A DNA stretch of 64,000 nt, taken from NCBI RefSeq assembly GCF_041154455.1, contig NZ_AP028664.1, positions 4,651,001 to 4,715,000 of the forward strand. Direction: 5' to 3'. Position numbers and translations under genes: made by a program. The notes beneath the pieces are model-generated. The model did no database searches and had not been told where the DNA came from. It saw only the letters and a list, made by a program, of their open reading frames with translations. Positions 44,351-53,603 of the stretch are shown here, in pieces; the stretch's first letter is position 1, and each line of letters starts with the position of its first letter. The stretch comes from Variovorax sp. V213 (GTDB lineage Bacteria > Pseudomonadota > Gammaproteobacteria > Burkholderiales > Burkholderiaceae_C).

Positions 44351-45946
44351 CTACAACGCCTTGCGCAGGTTGGCGGGCGCGATGCGCAGCGCCTCGCGGT
44401 ACTTGGCCACGGTGCGGCGCGCGCATTCGATGCCCTGCTCCTTGAGCATCTCGGAAATCTGGCTGTCGGACAGCGGTTTCTTGATGCTCTCGGAACTCAC
44501 GAACTGCTTGATCAGCGCGCGCACCGCGGTGCTCGATGCATTGCCGCCGGTCTCGGTGCCGAGCGCTGAGCCGAAGAAGTACTTGAGCTCGACCGTGCCG
44601 AAGGGCGTGGCCATGTACTTGGCGGTGGTCACGCGCGAGATGGTCGATTCGTGCAGGCCGAGCTCGTCGGCGATCTCGCGCAGCACCAGCGGCCGCATCG
44701 CGAGCTCGCCGTGCACGAAGTAGCTTTTCTGCCGCTCGACGATGGCGTTGCTGACGCGCAGGATGGTGTCGAAGCGCTGCTGGATGTTCTTGATGAACCA
44801 GCGCGCCTCCTGCAGCCGCTGCGACAGCGCCTGGCTGCCCTCGCCCTTGTGCGACTTGAGCGCGCCGGCGTAGATGTCGTGCACGCGCAGCCGCGGCATC
44901 ACCTCGGGGTTGAGCATGACGCGGAACTTGACGTTGGTGCCGCGGCCGATCTTGGTGACGATCACGTCGGGGATCACGATGTTGCGCTCGACGTCGACAA
45001 AACGGCGGCCCGGCTTGGGCTCCAGGCGCGCGATGATCTGCAGCGCCGAGCGCACCAGGTCTTCGTTGGTGCGGGTGAGCGTGGCCAGGCGCTTGAAGTC
45101 GCGCCGCGCGAGCAGCTCCATCGGCTGCTTGCAGATGGCAATGGCGGTCTTGCGGACCAGGGCATGCTCTTCGGTTTCGTCTTCGCTCGCGAGCGCGCGC
45201 AGCTGGATGCCGAGGCATTCGCCCAGGTCGCGCGCGCCGACACCGGCCGGCTCCAGGCTCTGCAGCAGGCCGAGCGCCACCTGGAAGTGATGCACCAGTT
45301 CGTCGAACTGGTCGTTGTCGTCGCCCGCGAGGCCCGAGGCCAGCGCCGGCAGCGAATCTTCGAGGTAGCCGTCGTCGTTGAGCGATTCGATCAGGAAGCG
45401 CAGCGCGGCGCTGTCGTTCTCGTTGAGCCGGAGGCTGAGCGCCTGCCGGTGCAGGAAGGACTGCAGCGACTCCTGGCTGCGCGCGAGTTCGGTGGCGTCG
45501 GCGCGCTCGTCGTCGCCAAGATTGTTCTGGCGCGCGGGGGCGTCGCTGCCCCACTCGCTGTCGTCCGGCGCCATGTCGACGGTGCCGTCGCCCTCCCAGT
45601 CGGGCTCGCGCTCGGTGGCGTCGGCGGCGGGAATGTCGGTGTCGGCCGCCGCGGTGGTTTCGCTGGATGTGGTGGCCGCGCTGCTCGTCGGGGCCGAGGC
45701 GAAGTCGCTCTCGCCGGCCTCGCCCGACGACTCATCGCGCGGCACCGGGGTATCGATGGCATCGAGGCCGAATTCCTCGCGCGCCGCTTCTTCCGCGGTG
45801 CGTTCGAGGAACGGGTTCTCGTCCAGCATCTGCTCGACCTCCTGGCTCAGTTCGAGCGTGGAGAGCTGCAGCAGCCGGATCGACTGCTGCAGCTGGGGCG
45901 TGAGCGCCAGATGCTGCGAGACGCGAAGGGACAGCCCTTGCTTCAT
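44351..45946 (-). CDS. rpoN: RNA polymerase sigma-54 factor
   Basis: 531 residues. Region I is Gln- and Leu-rich (LSLRVSQHLALTPQLQQSIRLLQLSTLELSQEVEQMLDENPFLE), an acidic region II follows at about 55-160, then the core-binding and helix-turn-helix regions, and the RpoN box is ARRTVAKYREA close to the C-terminus. It directs polymerase to -24/-12 promoters when an enhancer-binding protein acts. It follows lptB by 17 bp, the order seen across proteobacteria. Confidence 0.95.
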   Translation of the reverse strand: MKQGLSLRVSQHLALTPQLQQSIRLLQLSTLELSQEVEQMLDENPFLERTAEEAAREEFGLDAIDTPVPRDESSGEAGESDFASAPTSSAATTSSETTAAADTDIPAADATEREPDWEGDGTVDMAPDDSEWGSDAPARQNNLGDDERADATELARSQESLQSFLHRQALSLRLNENDSAALRFLIESLNDDGYLEDSLPALASGLAGDDNDQFDELVHHFQVALGLLQSLEPAGVGARDLGECLGIQLRALASEDETEEHALVRKTAIAICKQPMELLARRDFKRLATLTRTNEDLVRSALQIIARLEPKPGRRFVDVERNIVIPDVIVTKIGRGTNVKFRVMLNPEVMPRLRVHDIYAGALKSHKGEGSQALSQRLQEARWFIKNIQQRFDTILRVSNAIVERQKSYFVHGELAMRPLVLREIADELGLHESTISRVTTAKYMATPFGTVELKYFFGSALGTETGGNASSTAVRALIKQFVSSESIKKPLSDSQISEMLKEQGIECARRTVAKYREALRIAPANLRKAL

Positions 45947-45963
45947 GGAGACCGACTCCTCCC

Positions 45964-46758
45964 TTACATCCGGAAGTGCTCGCCGAGGTACACCCTGCGT
46001 ACTTCGGCGTTGTCGACGATCTCCGAGGGCGTGCCTTGTGCCAGCACATGCCCGTCGCTGATGATGAACGCGTGATCGCAGATGCCCAGCGTTTCACGCA
46101 CGTTGTGGTCGGTGATGAGCACGCCGATGCCGCGTTCTTTCAGGAAGCTGATGATCCGCTGGATCTCGATCACCGCGATCGGGTCGATGCCGGCAAAGGG
46201 CTCGTCCAGCAGGATGAAGCGCGGCTGCGTGGCCAGCGCGCGGGCAATTTCGACCCGGCGCCGTTCGCCGCCCGAGAGCGCGAGCGCCGGAGAATCGCGC
46301 AGATGATCCACCCGCAGGTCGGCCAGCAGCCCTGAGAGCCGCTCTTCGGTGCGTTGCTTGGACAGGGGGGCGGGCTTGCCATTGCCATCGGGCTCGCGCT
46401 GGAGCTCGAGCACGGCGCGCACGTTTTCCTCGACCGTGAGCTTGCGGAAGATGGAGGCTTCCTGCGGCAGGTAGCTCAGGCCCATGCGGGCGCGCCGGTG
46501 GATCGGCATGTGCGCAATGGGTTCGCCGTCGATGGTGATCTCGCCAGCATCGGCCCGCACCAGGCCCACGATCATGTAGAACGAGGTGGTCTTGCCGGCG
46601 CCGTTGGGGCCCAGAAGCCCGACGACTTCGCCCTTTTGAACGTCTAGCGAGACATCCTTGACGACCTTGCGGCTGCCGTAGCTTTTCTGCAGGCCCCGCA
46701 CCACCAGGCGGCTGCCCGGCGTGCCGTTGGTATTCTGGATTCCAGCAGCTTCGATCAC
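45964..46758 (-). CDS. lptB: Lipopolysaccharide export ABC-transporter ATPase
   Basis: 264 residues. Walker A is GPNGAGKTTSFYMIVGL, the signature is LSGGERRRVEIARAL, Walker B is FILLDEPFAGIDP and the switch His lies in VLITDHNVRE. LptB powers extraction of LPS from the inner membrane with LptF/LptG. The start is GTG at 46758, overlapping the lptA stop (GTGA), so translation is coupled. Confidence 0.95.
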   Translation of the reverse strand: MIEAAGIQNTNGTPGSRLVVRGLQKSYGSRKVVKDVSLDVQKGEVVGLLGPNGAGKTTSFYMIVGLVRADAGEITIDGEPIAHMPIHRRARMGLSYLPQEASIFRKLTVEENVRAVLELQREPDGNGKPAPLSKQRTEERLSGLLADLRVDHLRDSPALALSGGERRRVEIARALATQPRFILLDEPFAGIDPIAVIEIQRIISFLKERGIGVLITDHNVRETLGICDHAFIISDGHVLAQGTPSEIVDNAEVRRVYLGEHFRM

Positions 46759-47483
46759 TTGCGCCCTTCCCCTTCGCCGCCGCCGAGCGTGGTGGTCGAG
46801 CGCAGGCCGGCACCGGGTGCCGGCTGGGGCGCCGCTGGCGCGGCCCGTCCGCCGGCCGGAGCCGAGGCGCCTGGCGCGGGCGCCGTGGCGCTCTTGGGCG
46901 TCAGGATGGTCTTCACCCGCCCCCCGCCCGCGGGCGCATTCACCCCGGTGTTCGGCGGCACGGTGGAACCGTTGACCGTGTAGGTGTCGTTGCTCTGGTC
47001 ATAGACAATGAGCGCGCCGCTGCTTTCGTCGTTCGGCGTGGCGCCCAGCAGGCGGCGCATGACGGCATTGCGGATGAACTTGACGTTGTCGGCGCGGCTG
47101 TCGTATTCGATGACCTCGGACTCGCCCTCGATCCACTCGTCGGGCGCATTGCGCTTCTGCTTGTAATAGGCCCGCTTGCCGGGAGCCGCCGTGACCACCC
47201 CGTACTGGTAGCCCTCGGCGTCCTGCCGCACGTCGATGCGCGCGCCGCGGATGATGATCGTGCCCTTCGTGACCAGCACGTTCCCGGTGAACACGCTCGT
47301 CTGCTTGAGGTCGTCATAACGCATCGCGTCGGACTCGATGTTCATCGGCTTGGTGCGGTCGGCCGTCTCGGCCAGGGCGCCCGAGGCGAGACCGGCCAGC
47401 AACAGCGCGCCAACGCTCAGGCGAGTCAGGCGGCCGAGGCGGCGAACAAGAGGGGTGGTGTTGGAGTAGGAGTGCAATGTCAT
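46755..47483 (-). CDS. lptA: Lipopolysaccharide transport periplasmic protein
   Basis: 242 residues from ATG 47483, with ATG codons 24 bases upstream (47507) also possible; neither has a strong ribosome-binding site. A signal peptide (GALLLAGLASGALA) precedes the OstA-type beta-jellyroll: MNIESDAMRYDDLKQTSVFTGNVLVTKGTIIIRGARIDVRQDAEG. The Pro/Ala-rich C-terminal 60 residues are unusual and likely disordered. LptA bridges the periplasm in LPS transport. lptC and kdsC, which often precede it, are not upstream here; dsbA is. Confidence 0.92.
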   Translation of the reverse strand: MTLHSYSNTTPLVRRLGRLTRLSVGALLLAGLASGALAETADRTKPMNIESDAMRYDDLKQTSVFTGNVLVTKGTIIIRGARIDVRQDAEGYQYGVVTAAPGKRAYYKQKRNAPDEWIEGESEVIEYDSRADNVKFIRNAVMRRLLGATPNDESSGALIVYDQSNDTYTVNGSTVPPNTGVNAPAGGGRVKTILTPKSATAPAPGASAPAGGRAAPAAPQPAPGAGLRSTTTLGGGEGEGRK

Positions 47484-47545
47484 AGAGGCACGAAACTTGC
47501 TCTGCATTGTATGCGGCAGATGGCGCCAGCCCTGCACGCACGGAT

Positions 47546-47568
47546 GAAAAAGCCCGCCAAAGCGGGCT
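47546..47568 (-). terminator. Rho-independent terminator after dsbA
   Basis: On the minus strand AGCCCGC and GCGGGCT pair across a TTTG loop (47568-47551) and are followed by a run of four or five T. It lies about 70 bp past the dsbA stop and 63 bp before the lptA start, so it separates the argS/SPOR/dsbA transcript from lptA. Confidence 0.8.
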
Positions 47569-47637
47569 TGACATCCATCCGGAAACACCGCGAAACCGGC
47601 TCCGCCGGCCGCAGGTGATACCCCCCGGAAAAGGGGG

Positions 47638-48285
47638 TCAGCCCTTCTTGGCTTCGCCGATCAGGAAGTTGGTGACCTGGAGCGCCTTGGTCATGTTGCC
47701 GGCCGTTTCGCCGTCCACATACCAGCGGCCGGCAATGGCCAGGGCCGGAACGCCGGCCACCTTGTAGGCGTCGGTCATCTGCGAGGCGCGCTTGGCCTTG
47801 CTGGCCACGCCGAACGAGGTGAAGACCTCCTTGAACTTGGCGCCGTCCAGGCCGTTGGCGGTGGCCCAGGCAATGATGTTGGCGTCGCCGTTCACGTTCT
47901 GGCGCTGCTTGTGGATCGCGTCGAACACCTTCGGCTGGAATTCGTCGACCTTGCCCAGCGTTTCGAGCGCGTAGTACAGGCGCTGCTTGGCTTCGACGTC
48001 GTTGCCCACGAAAGGCACGGGCACGCGGCGGAAGGCCACTTCCTTCGGCACGGTCTTGAGCCAGGCTTCGAGCTGCGGCTCGAAATCGTTGCAGTGCGGG
48101 CAGTTGTACGAGAAGAACTCGATCACTTCGATCTTGCCCGCGGGCGCATCGACCGCCACGCGCTTGTCGAGCACCAGGTACTCGGTGCCGGCCTTGGGCA
48201 CGCGCGCCTGGGCGTGCGCGGTGTTGCCAGCCAGGGAAAGCACCCCGAGCGAGGTGGCGGCCAGCGAAAAATCACGACGTTTCAT
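47638..48285 (-). CDS. dsbA: Periplasmic thiol:disulphide oxidoreductase DsbA
   Basis: 215 residues. The signal peptide begins MKRRDFSLAATSLGVLSLAG with twin arginines but a normal hydrophobic core. The active site is Cys62-Pro-His-Cys65, the classic CPHC of DsbA, followed by the thioredoxin fold with helical insertion and cis-Pro loop GVPALAI. It introduces disulphides into exported proteins. AGGAG lies about eight bases before the ATG. It is downstream of the SPOR gene in the minus direction and precedes a terminator. Confidence 0.95.
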   Translation of the reverse strand: MKRRDFSLAATSLGVLSLAGNTAHAQARVPKAGTEYLVLDKRVAVDAPAGKIEVIEFFSYNCPHCNDFEPQLEAWLKTVPKEVAFRRVPVPFVGNDVEAKQRLYYALETLGKVDEFQPKVFDAIHKQRQNVNGDANIIAWATANGLDGAKFKEVFTSFGVASKAKRASQMTDAYKVAGVPALAIAGRWYVDGETAGNMTKALQVTNFLIGEAKKG

Positions 48286-48457
48286 TGAAAGAGTTCTCCT
48301 GTTGGGTACGGCAGACTGAGCCGGCGCGCCGCGCGGAGTTCCCGCATGCGGCTTGCCCAGGACAATCCGGGTCGGCGGCGGCCCGTGCCGCGCGGCGAAG
48401 CTTAAAGAATATTCGTGACCGCCGCTCGCGGATGCCGCGGCCGGCGGCTCGTCGATC

Positions 48458-49201
48458 TCAGCGCTGGACGCGCACCAGCGCCGATTCGAGGCCGCCGCTG
48501 TCGAGCCGCTCTTTCAGGCGGTCGGCATCGTCCTTCTTGTTGAACGGGCCCGCGCGCACCCGGTAGACGGTGCGGCCGGCCTGCTCGCGCTCGGTGACGC
48601 GGGCCTCGACGCCCATCAACGACAGCTTGGCGCGCTGGGCCTCGGCGTCTTCGGTGGTGCGGAAGGCGCCAGCCTGCACGAAATACATGAACGGATCGGC
48701 CCCCGCTGCCCCGCTGTTGCTGCTGGGCGCGGCGGAAGCGGTGGTGGTGCTGCTGCTGCCGCCGGCCCGCGCGCGGGCAAGGTCGCCCAGCGGATCGTTC
48801 GACGGCGGCAGCGGATTGGCCTCGGCCGGCACCGGCGCCGGACGCGGGGGCTTTGGAGCCACCACCACGGGCACCGGCGGGGCCGGCGGGGCCGGCGGCG
48901 GTGCGGTGGCCGGTGCCACGGCGGTGGTGTCGCCGCCGGCCGGCGCGACGGGTCCGGTGGCAGCCGGCTTGGGTGCGCCGGCCTTGCCCGCCAAGGGCGC
49001 GTTGGGGTCCCAATCGCGGTTCTTGCGGGCCTCGGCTTCATCCTGCTCGGCGCCGCCGCGCTGGGTCTTGGTCACGAACGGGATCGGCACCTTGGTCACG
49101 TAGACCGCGATGCCCAGCGCGACACCCAACCCCAGCACCAGGCCGACGATGAGCCCGATGACGATGTTGCCGCGTTGTCTGTTTGTCTTCTTCATGGTCA
49201 T
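48458..49201 (-). CDS. SPOR-domain membrane protein
   Basis: 247 residues (start at 49201; an ATG two codons on is equally good). One membrane helix at about 15-38 (IVIGLIVGLVLGLGVALGIAVYV) is followed by a long Pro/Ala-rich linker and a C-terminal SPOR domain of about 75 residues (YFVQAGAFRTTEDAEAQRAKLSLMGVEARV ... VYRVRAGPFNKKDDADRLKERL). SPOR domains bind denuded septal peptidoglycan. Its start falls just after the argS stop, so it is an argS operon gene. The order argS-SPOR-dsbA is common in betaproteobacteria. Confidence 0.9.
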   Translation of the reverse strand: MTMKKTNRQRGNIVIGLIVGLVLGLGVALGIAVYVTKVPIPFVTKTQRGGAEQDEAEARKNRDWDPNAPLAGKAGAPKPAATGPVAPAGGDTTAVAPATAPPPAPPAPPVPVVVAPKPPRPAPVPAEANPLPPSNDPLGDLARARAGGSSSTTTASAAPSSNSGAAGADPFMYFVQAGAFRTTEDAEAQRAKLSLMGVEARVTEREQAGRTVYRVRAGPFNKKDDADRLKERLDSGGLESALVRVQR

Positions 49202-49202
49202 T

Positions 49203-50888
49203 TCACATCTTGCTCGGCGCACTGACGCCGAGAATCGCGAGGCCATTGTGCAGCACCTGCGCGGTGGCGGCGACAAGCGCGAGCCGCGCCAGCTTGACCG
49301 GCTCTTCGTCGACCAGGATGCGCTCGGCGTCGTAGTAGCTGTGGTAGCAGGCCGCCAGTTCGCGCAGGTAGAAAGTGACGTCGTGCGGCGCGAAATCCTT
49401 CGCAGCGGCCGTGAGCATGGCGGGGTACTTGGCGAGCAGCAGCATGAGCGCCTGCGCGGCCGGGCTTTCGAGCGGCGACAGGTCGACGTTCTTGAGCACG
49501 GCGGGGTCGCCGCCCCAGCCGGCCAGCACCGAGCAGATGCGCGCATGGGCGTACTGCACGTAATACACCGGGTTGTCGTTGTTCTTGGTCACGGCCAGGT
49601 CGACGTCGAAGGTGTATTCGGTGTCGGGCTTGCGGCTCAGGAGGAAGAAGCGCACGGCATCGGTGCTGGTCCATTCGATCAGGTCGCGCAAGGTGACGTA
49701 GCTGCCCGCGCGCTTGCTGATCTTGACCTCTTCGCCGCCCTTCATCACGCGCACCATGGTGTGCAGCACGTAGTCGGGGTAGCCCGCGGGAATGCCGACG
49801 CCAGCGGCCTGGAGCCCGGCGCGCACGCGCGCGATGGTGCCGTGGTGGTCGGTGCCCTGGATGTTGACGACCTTGTGGAAGCCGCGCTCCCACTTGGCGA
49901 TGTGATAGGCGACGTCAGGCACGAAGTACGTGTACGTACCGTCCTGCTTCTTCATCACGCGGTCCTTGTCGTCGCCGTAGTCGGTCGACCTGAGCCACAG
50001 CGCACCGTCCTGCTCGTAGGTCTTGCCGGCAGCCACGAGCTTCTGCACCGCGGCCTCGACGCGACCACTGGTGTACAGGCTGGACTCGAGGTAGTAGTTG
50101 TCGAAGCGGACGCGGAAGGCCTGCAGGTCGAGGTCCTGCTCGCGGCGCAGGTAGGCCACCGCGAATTCGCGGATCGAGTCGAGGTCGCTGATGTCGCCGC
50201 TCGCGGTGTATTCGCGGTCGTCCGACTTGACGGTTTTCTTTGCCTTGAAGTCTTCGGCGATGTCGGCGATGTAGTCGCCGTTGTAGGCCGGGGCCTTCTC
50301 GCCGCTCGGCCATTCGGGGTCGCCGGGCTTGAAGCCGCGGGCGCGCAGCTGGGTGCTGTTGGCCAGCGTCTGGATCTGCACGCCGGCGTCGTTGTAATAG
50401 AACTCGCGCCAGACGGTGTCGCCCTGGGAAGCGCGCAGGTTGCAGATGGCGTCGCCCAGCGCGGCCTGGCGGCCGTGGCCGACGTGCAGCGGGCCGGTCG
50501 GGTTGGCCGAGACGAACTCGACCAGCACCTTTTCGCCGGTGGCGGGCTGCTGGCCGAAGGCGTCGGCCGCGTTCAGCACCTCGCGCACGATCTGCTGCTT
50601 GGCAGAGGTCTTCAGGCGGATGTTCAGAAAGCCGGGGCCGGCGATCTCGATAGCTTCGACCCACTGGCCGAACACGGGGGTGGCGAGCAGCGCGGCGCTG
50701 AGCTCTTCGGCCAGTTCGCGGGGCTTGCGCCCGAGCGGCTTGGCGAGTTGCATGGCGGCCGTGCTGGCGAAGTCGCCATGGGCGGCCACTTTGGGCGACT
50801 CGAACGCGGCTTTGGAGCCGGCGCCGGGCGAGAGGGATTCGAGCGTGTTCGCGAGCGCCGCGAGCAGCTCCTGTTTGACCAATAGCAT
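49203..50888 (-). CDS. argS: Arginyl-tRNA synthetase
   Basis: 561 residues. Class I signatures: ANPTGPLHVGHGRQAALGDAI for HIGH, and EEVKISKRAGSYVTL for the KMSKS-like motif. The N-terminal Arg-tRNA-synthetase domain and C-terminal DALR anticodon domain (LARLALVAATAQVLHNGLAILGVSAPSKM) are in place. It charges tRNA-Arg. Start ATG 50888. The stop precedes the SPOR start by one base in the ATGA-like region, so they are an operon. Confidence 0.95.
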   Translation of the reverse strand: MLLVKQELLAALANTLESLSPGAGSKAAFESPKVAAHGDFASTAAMQLAKPLGRKPRELAEELSAALLATPVFGQWVEAIEIAGPGFLNIRLKTSAKQQIVREVLNAADAFGQQPATGEKVLVEFVSANPTGPLHVGHGRQAALGDAICNLRASQGDTVWREFYYNDAGVQIQTLANSTQLRARGFKPGDPEWPSGEKAPAYNGDYIADIAEDFKAKKTVKSDDREYTASGDISDLDSIREFAVAYLRREQDLDLQAFRVRFDNYYLESSLYTSGRVEAAVQKLVAAGKTYEQDGALWLRSTDYGDDKDRVMKKQDGTYTYFVPDVAYHIAKWERGFHKVVNIQGTDHHGTIARVRAGLQAAGVGIPAGYPDYVLHTMVRVMKGGEEVKISKRAGSYVTLRDLIEWTSTDAVRFFLLSRKPDTEYTFDVDLAVTKNNDNPVYYVQYAHARICSVLAGWGGDPAVLKNVDLSPLESPAAQALMLLLAKYPAMLTAAAKDFAPHDVTFYLRELAACYHSYYDAERILVDEEPVKLARLALVAATAQVLHNGLAILGVSAPSKM

Positions 50889-51018
50889 CTGCGGATTTTA
50901 CCGGGGGCAAACCCGGGCCGCGGCGGCGATGGTCATCCGGCGGCCAACGTGGACCGTTAGTGTGAGCAGCCCCGGGGCGGGGCACCTGTCACAACCCAAC
51001 TTGCGAGGACATATCACC

Positions 51019-51483
51019 ATGAAGAAGCTCCTTTCCCTGATCGCCCTGGGCGCCTGCCTTTCGTTCGGCGCCGCGCAGGCACAAGACAAGGCCCCCGCGC
51101 CTGCCGTCGCCCCGGCTGCCAAGGCCCCCGCACCTGCGGTCGCCCCGGCTGCGACACCTGCCACGCCGGCAACGCCCGCCACTCCGGCCATGCCGGCCGC
51201 CAAGGCGCCGGCAACTCCAGCAACGCCAGCCACCCCCGCCACGCCGGCGGCCAAGGCCCCGACCGCCCAGCAAAGCAAGATGACGACCTGCAACCAGGAG
51301 GCCGGCGACAAGAAGGGCGACGACCGCAAGGCCTTCATGAAGAGCTGCCTGAGCGCCAAGCCCGCCATGACCGCCAAGCAGACGCAGCAGCAAAAAATGA
51401 AGACCTGCAATGCCGACCAGAAGGCCAAGACCCTGAAGGGCGATGCCCGCAAGGCTTTCATGAAGGAATGCCTGAGCGCCTGA
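51019..51483 (+). CDS. PsiF-repeat secreted protein
   Basis: 154 residues. A signal peptide (ALGACLSFGAAQA) precedes a low-complexity stretch with about ten A-T-P/A-P repeats near residues 25-80, and two PsiF repeats follow: KMTTCNQEAGDKKGDDRKAFMKSCLS and KMKTCNADQKAKTLKGDARKAFMKECLSA. Each repeat has a Cys pair. The E. coli PsiF protein is phosphate-starvation induced; function unknown. GAGGA is about nine bases before the ATG. A terminator follows the gene. Confidence 0.9.
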   Translation: MKKLLSLIALGACLSFGAAQAQDKAPAPAVAPAAKAPAPAVAPAATPATPATPATPAMPAAKAPATPATPATPATPAAKAPTAQQSKMTTCNQEAGDKKGDDRKAFMKSCLSAKPAMTAKQTQQQKMKTCNADQKAKTLKGDARKAFMKECLSA

Positions 51484-51510
51484 GCGTCAAGGCCTGATCC
51501 TTCCCACAAA

Positions 51511-51546
51511 GAGCCCCGCACGCGCTTCGCGCCGGCGGGGCTTTTT
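51511..51546 (+). terminator. Rho-independent terminator after the PsiF-repeat gene
   Basis: AGCCCCGC at 51512-51519 pairs with GCGGGGCT at 51534-51541 around a small internal hairpin loop, and five T follow. It lies about 30 bp past the PsiF stop and just before the convergent spermidine-synthase-like gene stop. Confidence 0.8.
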
Positions 51547-51554
51547 CATGGGCG

Positions 51555-53597
51555 CTACTTGAGCACGCCCAGCAGGTTGTTGAAATCGTCGGTCCAGGGG
51601 CGGGCGCCTTCCGGCGTCTTGATGGGCGAGGCCACCGCGCGCAGGGGCTTGCGCGCCAGCACGGCCGGATCGCGCGCCACCAGCACCCACTCGGTCGGGT
51701 TGAGCCACTTCGAAGCTTCCGCGTCGTCGCTGACGAGCACGGCGTGCAGGCCTTGCAGCTCCGCGATCCGCGCCACCACCGGCGCCAGTTCGAGAAAGCG
51801 GTTGGTCACGTGAAAGGCCACGATGCCGTCCGGCTTCATGTGCCGCAGGTACACGTCCATGGCTTGCGCCGTGAGCAGGTGGACCGGGACCGCGTCGCCC
51901 GAGAAGGCGTCGACCACGAGCAGGTCGAAGCCCTGCGGCGGCTCGCGTTCCAGCGCCAGCCGCGCATCGCCGAGCACGCGCTCGATGCGCGCGGGGCTGT
52001 CGCGCAGAAAGGTGAATTCGCTGTCCGCCAGTTCGAACACCTGCGGATTGATCTCGTAGATGCGATAGACGTCGCCGCTGCGGCCGTAGCTCGCGAGCGT
52101 GCCGGCGCCCAGGCCGATCAGCCCGACCCGGCGCGGCCCCGCCGGTGCGGCGGCCATGGCGCGGCCGACGCCCGAGGTGGCGCCATAGTAGGTGGTGGGT
52201 TCGCTTCGTCGCGACGGCGCCAGGAACTGCTCGCCATGTTTGATGGAGCCGTGGGACAGCAGGCGCACGTTGTCCGCCGGGTCGGTGCGACGCACGTCGA
52301 AAGTGATCAGCGCGCCATAGAAATTGCGCAGCAGGTGGCGCGCGTCCGACCTGTCGCTGCCGATCTGCGCGATCAGGAAGAAGGCGCAGCAGGCCGCCAG
52401 CGCCACGCTGGACACCCGCAGCCAGGTGCGCCGGCGCAGAACGGCGGCCGCCGCCAGCGCCGTCAGCATCAGCCCGATGCCCAGTTCGTAGTAGGCCGGC
52501 AGCAGGTGCGGCGCCACCAGGCCCACCATCACGCCGCCCGTGGCACCGCCGAGCGAAAGCATCAGGTAGAAGCGGGTGAGGTAGCGCGGCGCCGGCCGCA
52601 ACCTTGCCGTTTCTCCGTGCAGGAACATGCACAGCACGAACAAGCCGCCGACATAGATCGGCAGCCCCGTGCGCACATCGGAGCCGATGTGGTGCTGCAG
52701 CCCAAAGGCGCACAGCAGCAGCACGCCTGCCGCCAGCGGCAGGAAGACGCTGCGCCGGTACCAGCGGTCGCTTTCGAAGCACAGCACGAAAGTGAACAGG
52801 TACAGCGAGAGCGGCAGTATCCAGAGAAACGGCACTGCGGCGACGTTCTGGGTGATGTGGTTGGTCACGGCCAGCAACAGCCACGAGGCCAGTGCCGGCA
52901 ACACGAGCCAGAGCAGGCCGTCGGTCCAGCGCGGCGGCTCGTCGTTGTCGGCAGCCGCGGCCTGGCTCGGCGCTGCCGGCGCTGGTACGGACTCCGGCCA
53001 GCGGCGCGCCACGAGCAAGGTCGTGCCGGCACAAAGCAGCACGAACATGCCGTAGCCCCACGACCATCCCCGCGCCTGCTGCCACAGCGAACTGCGAGGC
53101 TCGATCAGCACCGGGTAGCACAGCAGCGACAGCAGCGACGCAAGGTTCGACAGCGAGAAGTACCGGTACACCTGTGCGCCCCAGGGCGTGCGCGCCACCC
53201 ATGACTGCACCAGCGGACCGGTGGTCGAAAGCAGAAAGTACGGCAGGCCGATGGTCGCGAACAGCAGGCCCAGGATCAGCCACGTCGGGTCTTCGGCGCC
53301 GGTGGGCTTCCAGCCCGCGCCCACCACGAGCGGAAGGAATGCCAGGCTCGCAAGCAGCAGCCCCACGTGCAGCGTGGCCTGCGCCTGCACGCGAAGGTGG
53401 CGCGTGATCCAGTCGGAGTACGCATAGCCCGCGAGCAGCACGACCTGGAAGAACACCATGCAGATCGACCACACGGCGGCCGAGCCGCCGAACCAGGGCA
53501 GGATCTGCTTGGCGATCAGCGGCTGGACCAGGAACAGCAGGAACGCGCTGCTGAAGATGGTGCCGGCAAACAGAAGCTGGATGCCGACGCGTGCCAT
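51555..53597 (-). CDS. Fused membrane / spermidine-synthase-like protein
   Basis: 680 residues. About ten hydrophobic helices fill the first 430 residues (an MFS-like or fused spermidine synthase membrane half). Residues about 460-680 are a class I methyltransferase-fold spermidine synthase-like domain: GLIGLGAGTLASYGRSGDVYRIYEINPQV for the nucleotide-like site and LVVDAFSGDAVPVHLLT. The usual catalytic Asp is retained in DAFSGD. Family members are widespread; substrate unproven. Six bases separate the start from the upstream DUF2214 gene, indicating an operon. Confidence 0.85.
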   Translation of the reverse strand: MARVGIQLLFAGTIFSSAFLLFLVQPLIAKQILPWFGGSAAVWSICMVFFQVVLLAGYAYSDWITRHLRVQAQATLHVGLLLASLAFLPLVVGAGWKPTGAEDPTWLILGLLFATIGLPYFLLSTTGPLVQSWVARTPWGAQVYRYFSLSNLASLLSLLCYPVLIEPRSSLWQQARGWSWGYGMFVLLCAGTTLLVARRWPESVPAPAAPSQAAAADNDEPPRWTDGLLWLVLPALASWLLLAVTNHITQNVAAVPFLWILPLSLYLFTFVLCFESDRWYRRSVFLPLAAGVLLLCAFGLQHHIGSDVRTGLPIYVGGLFVLCMFLHGETARLRPAPRYLTRFYLMLSLGGATGGVMVGLVAPHLLPAYYELGIGLMLTALAAAAVLRRRTWLRVSSVALAACCAFFLIAQIGSDRSDARHLLRNFYGALITFDVRRTDPADNVRLLSHGSIKHGEQFLAPSRRSEPTTYYGATSGVGRAMAAAPAGPRRVGLIGLGAGTLASYGRSGDVYRIYEINPQVFELADSEFTFLRDSPARIERVLGDARLALEREPPQGFDLLVVDAFSGDAVPVHLLTAQAMDVYLRHMKPDGIVAFHVTNRFLELAPVVARIAELQGLHAVLVSDDAEASKWLNPTEWVLVARDPAVLARKPLRAVASPIKTPEGARPWTDDFNNLLGVLK

Positions 53598-53603
53598 GCG
53601 GAC

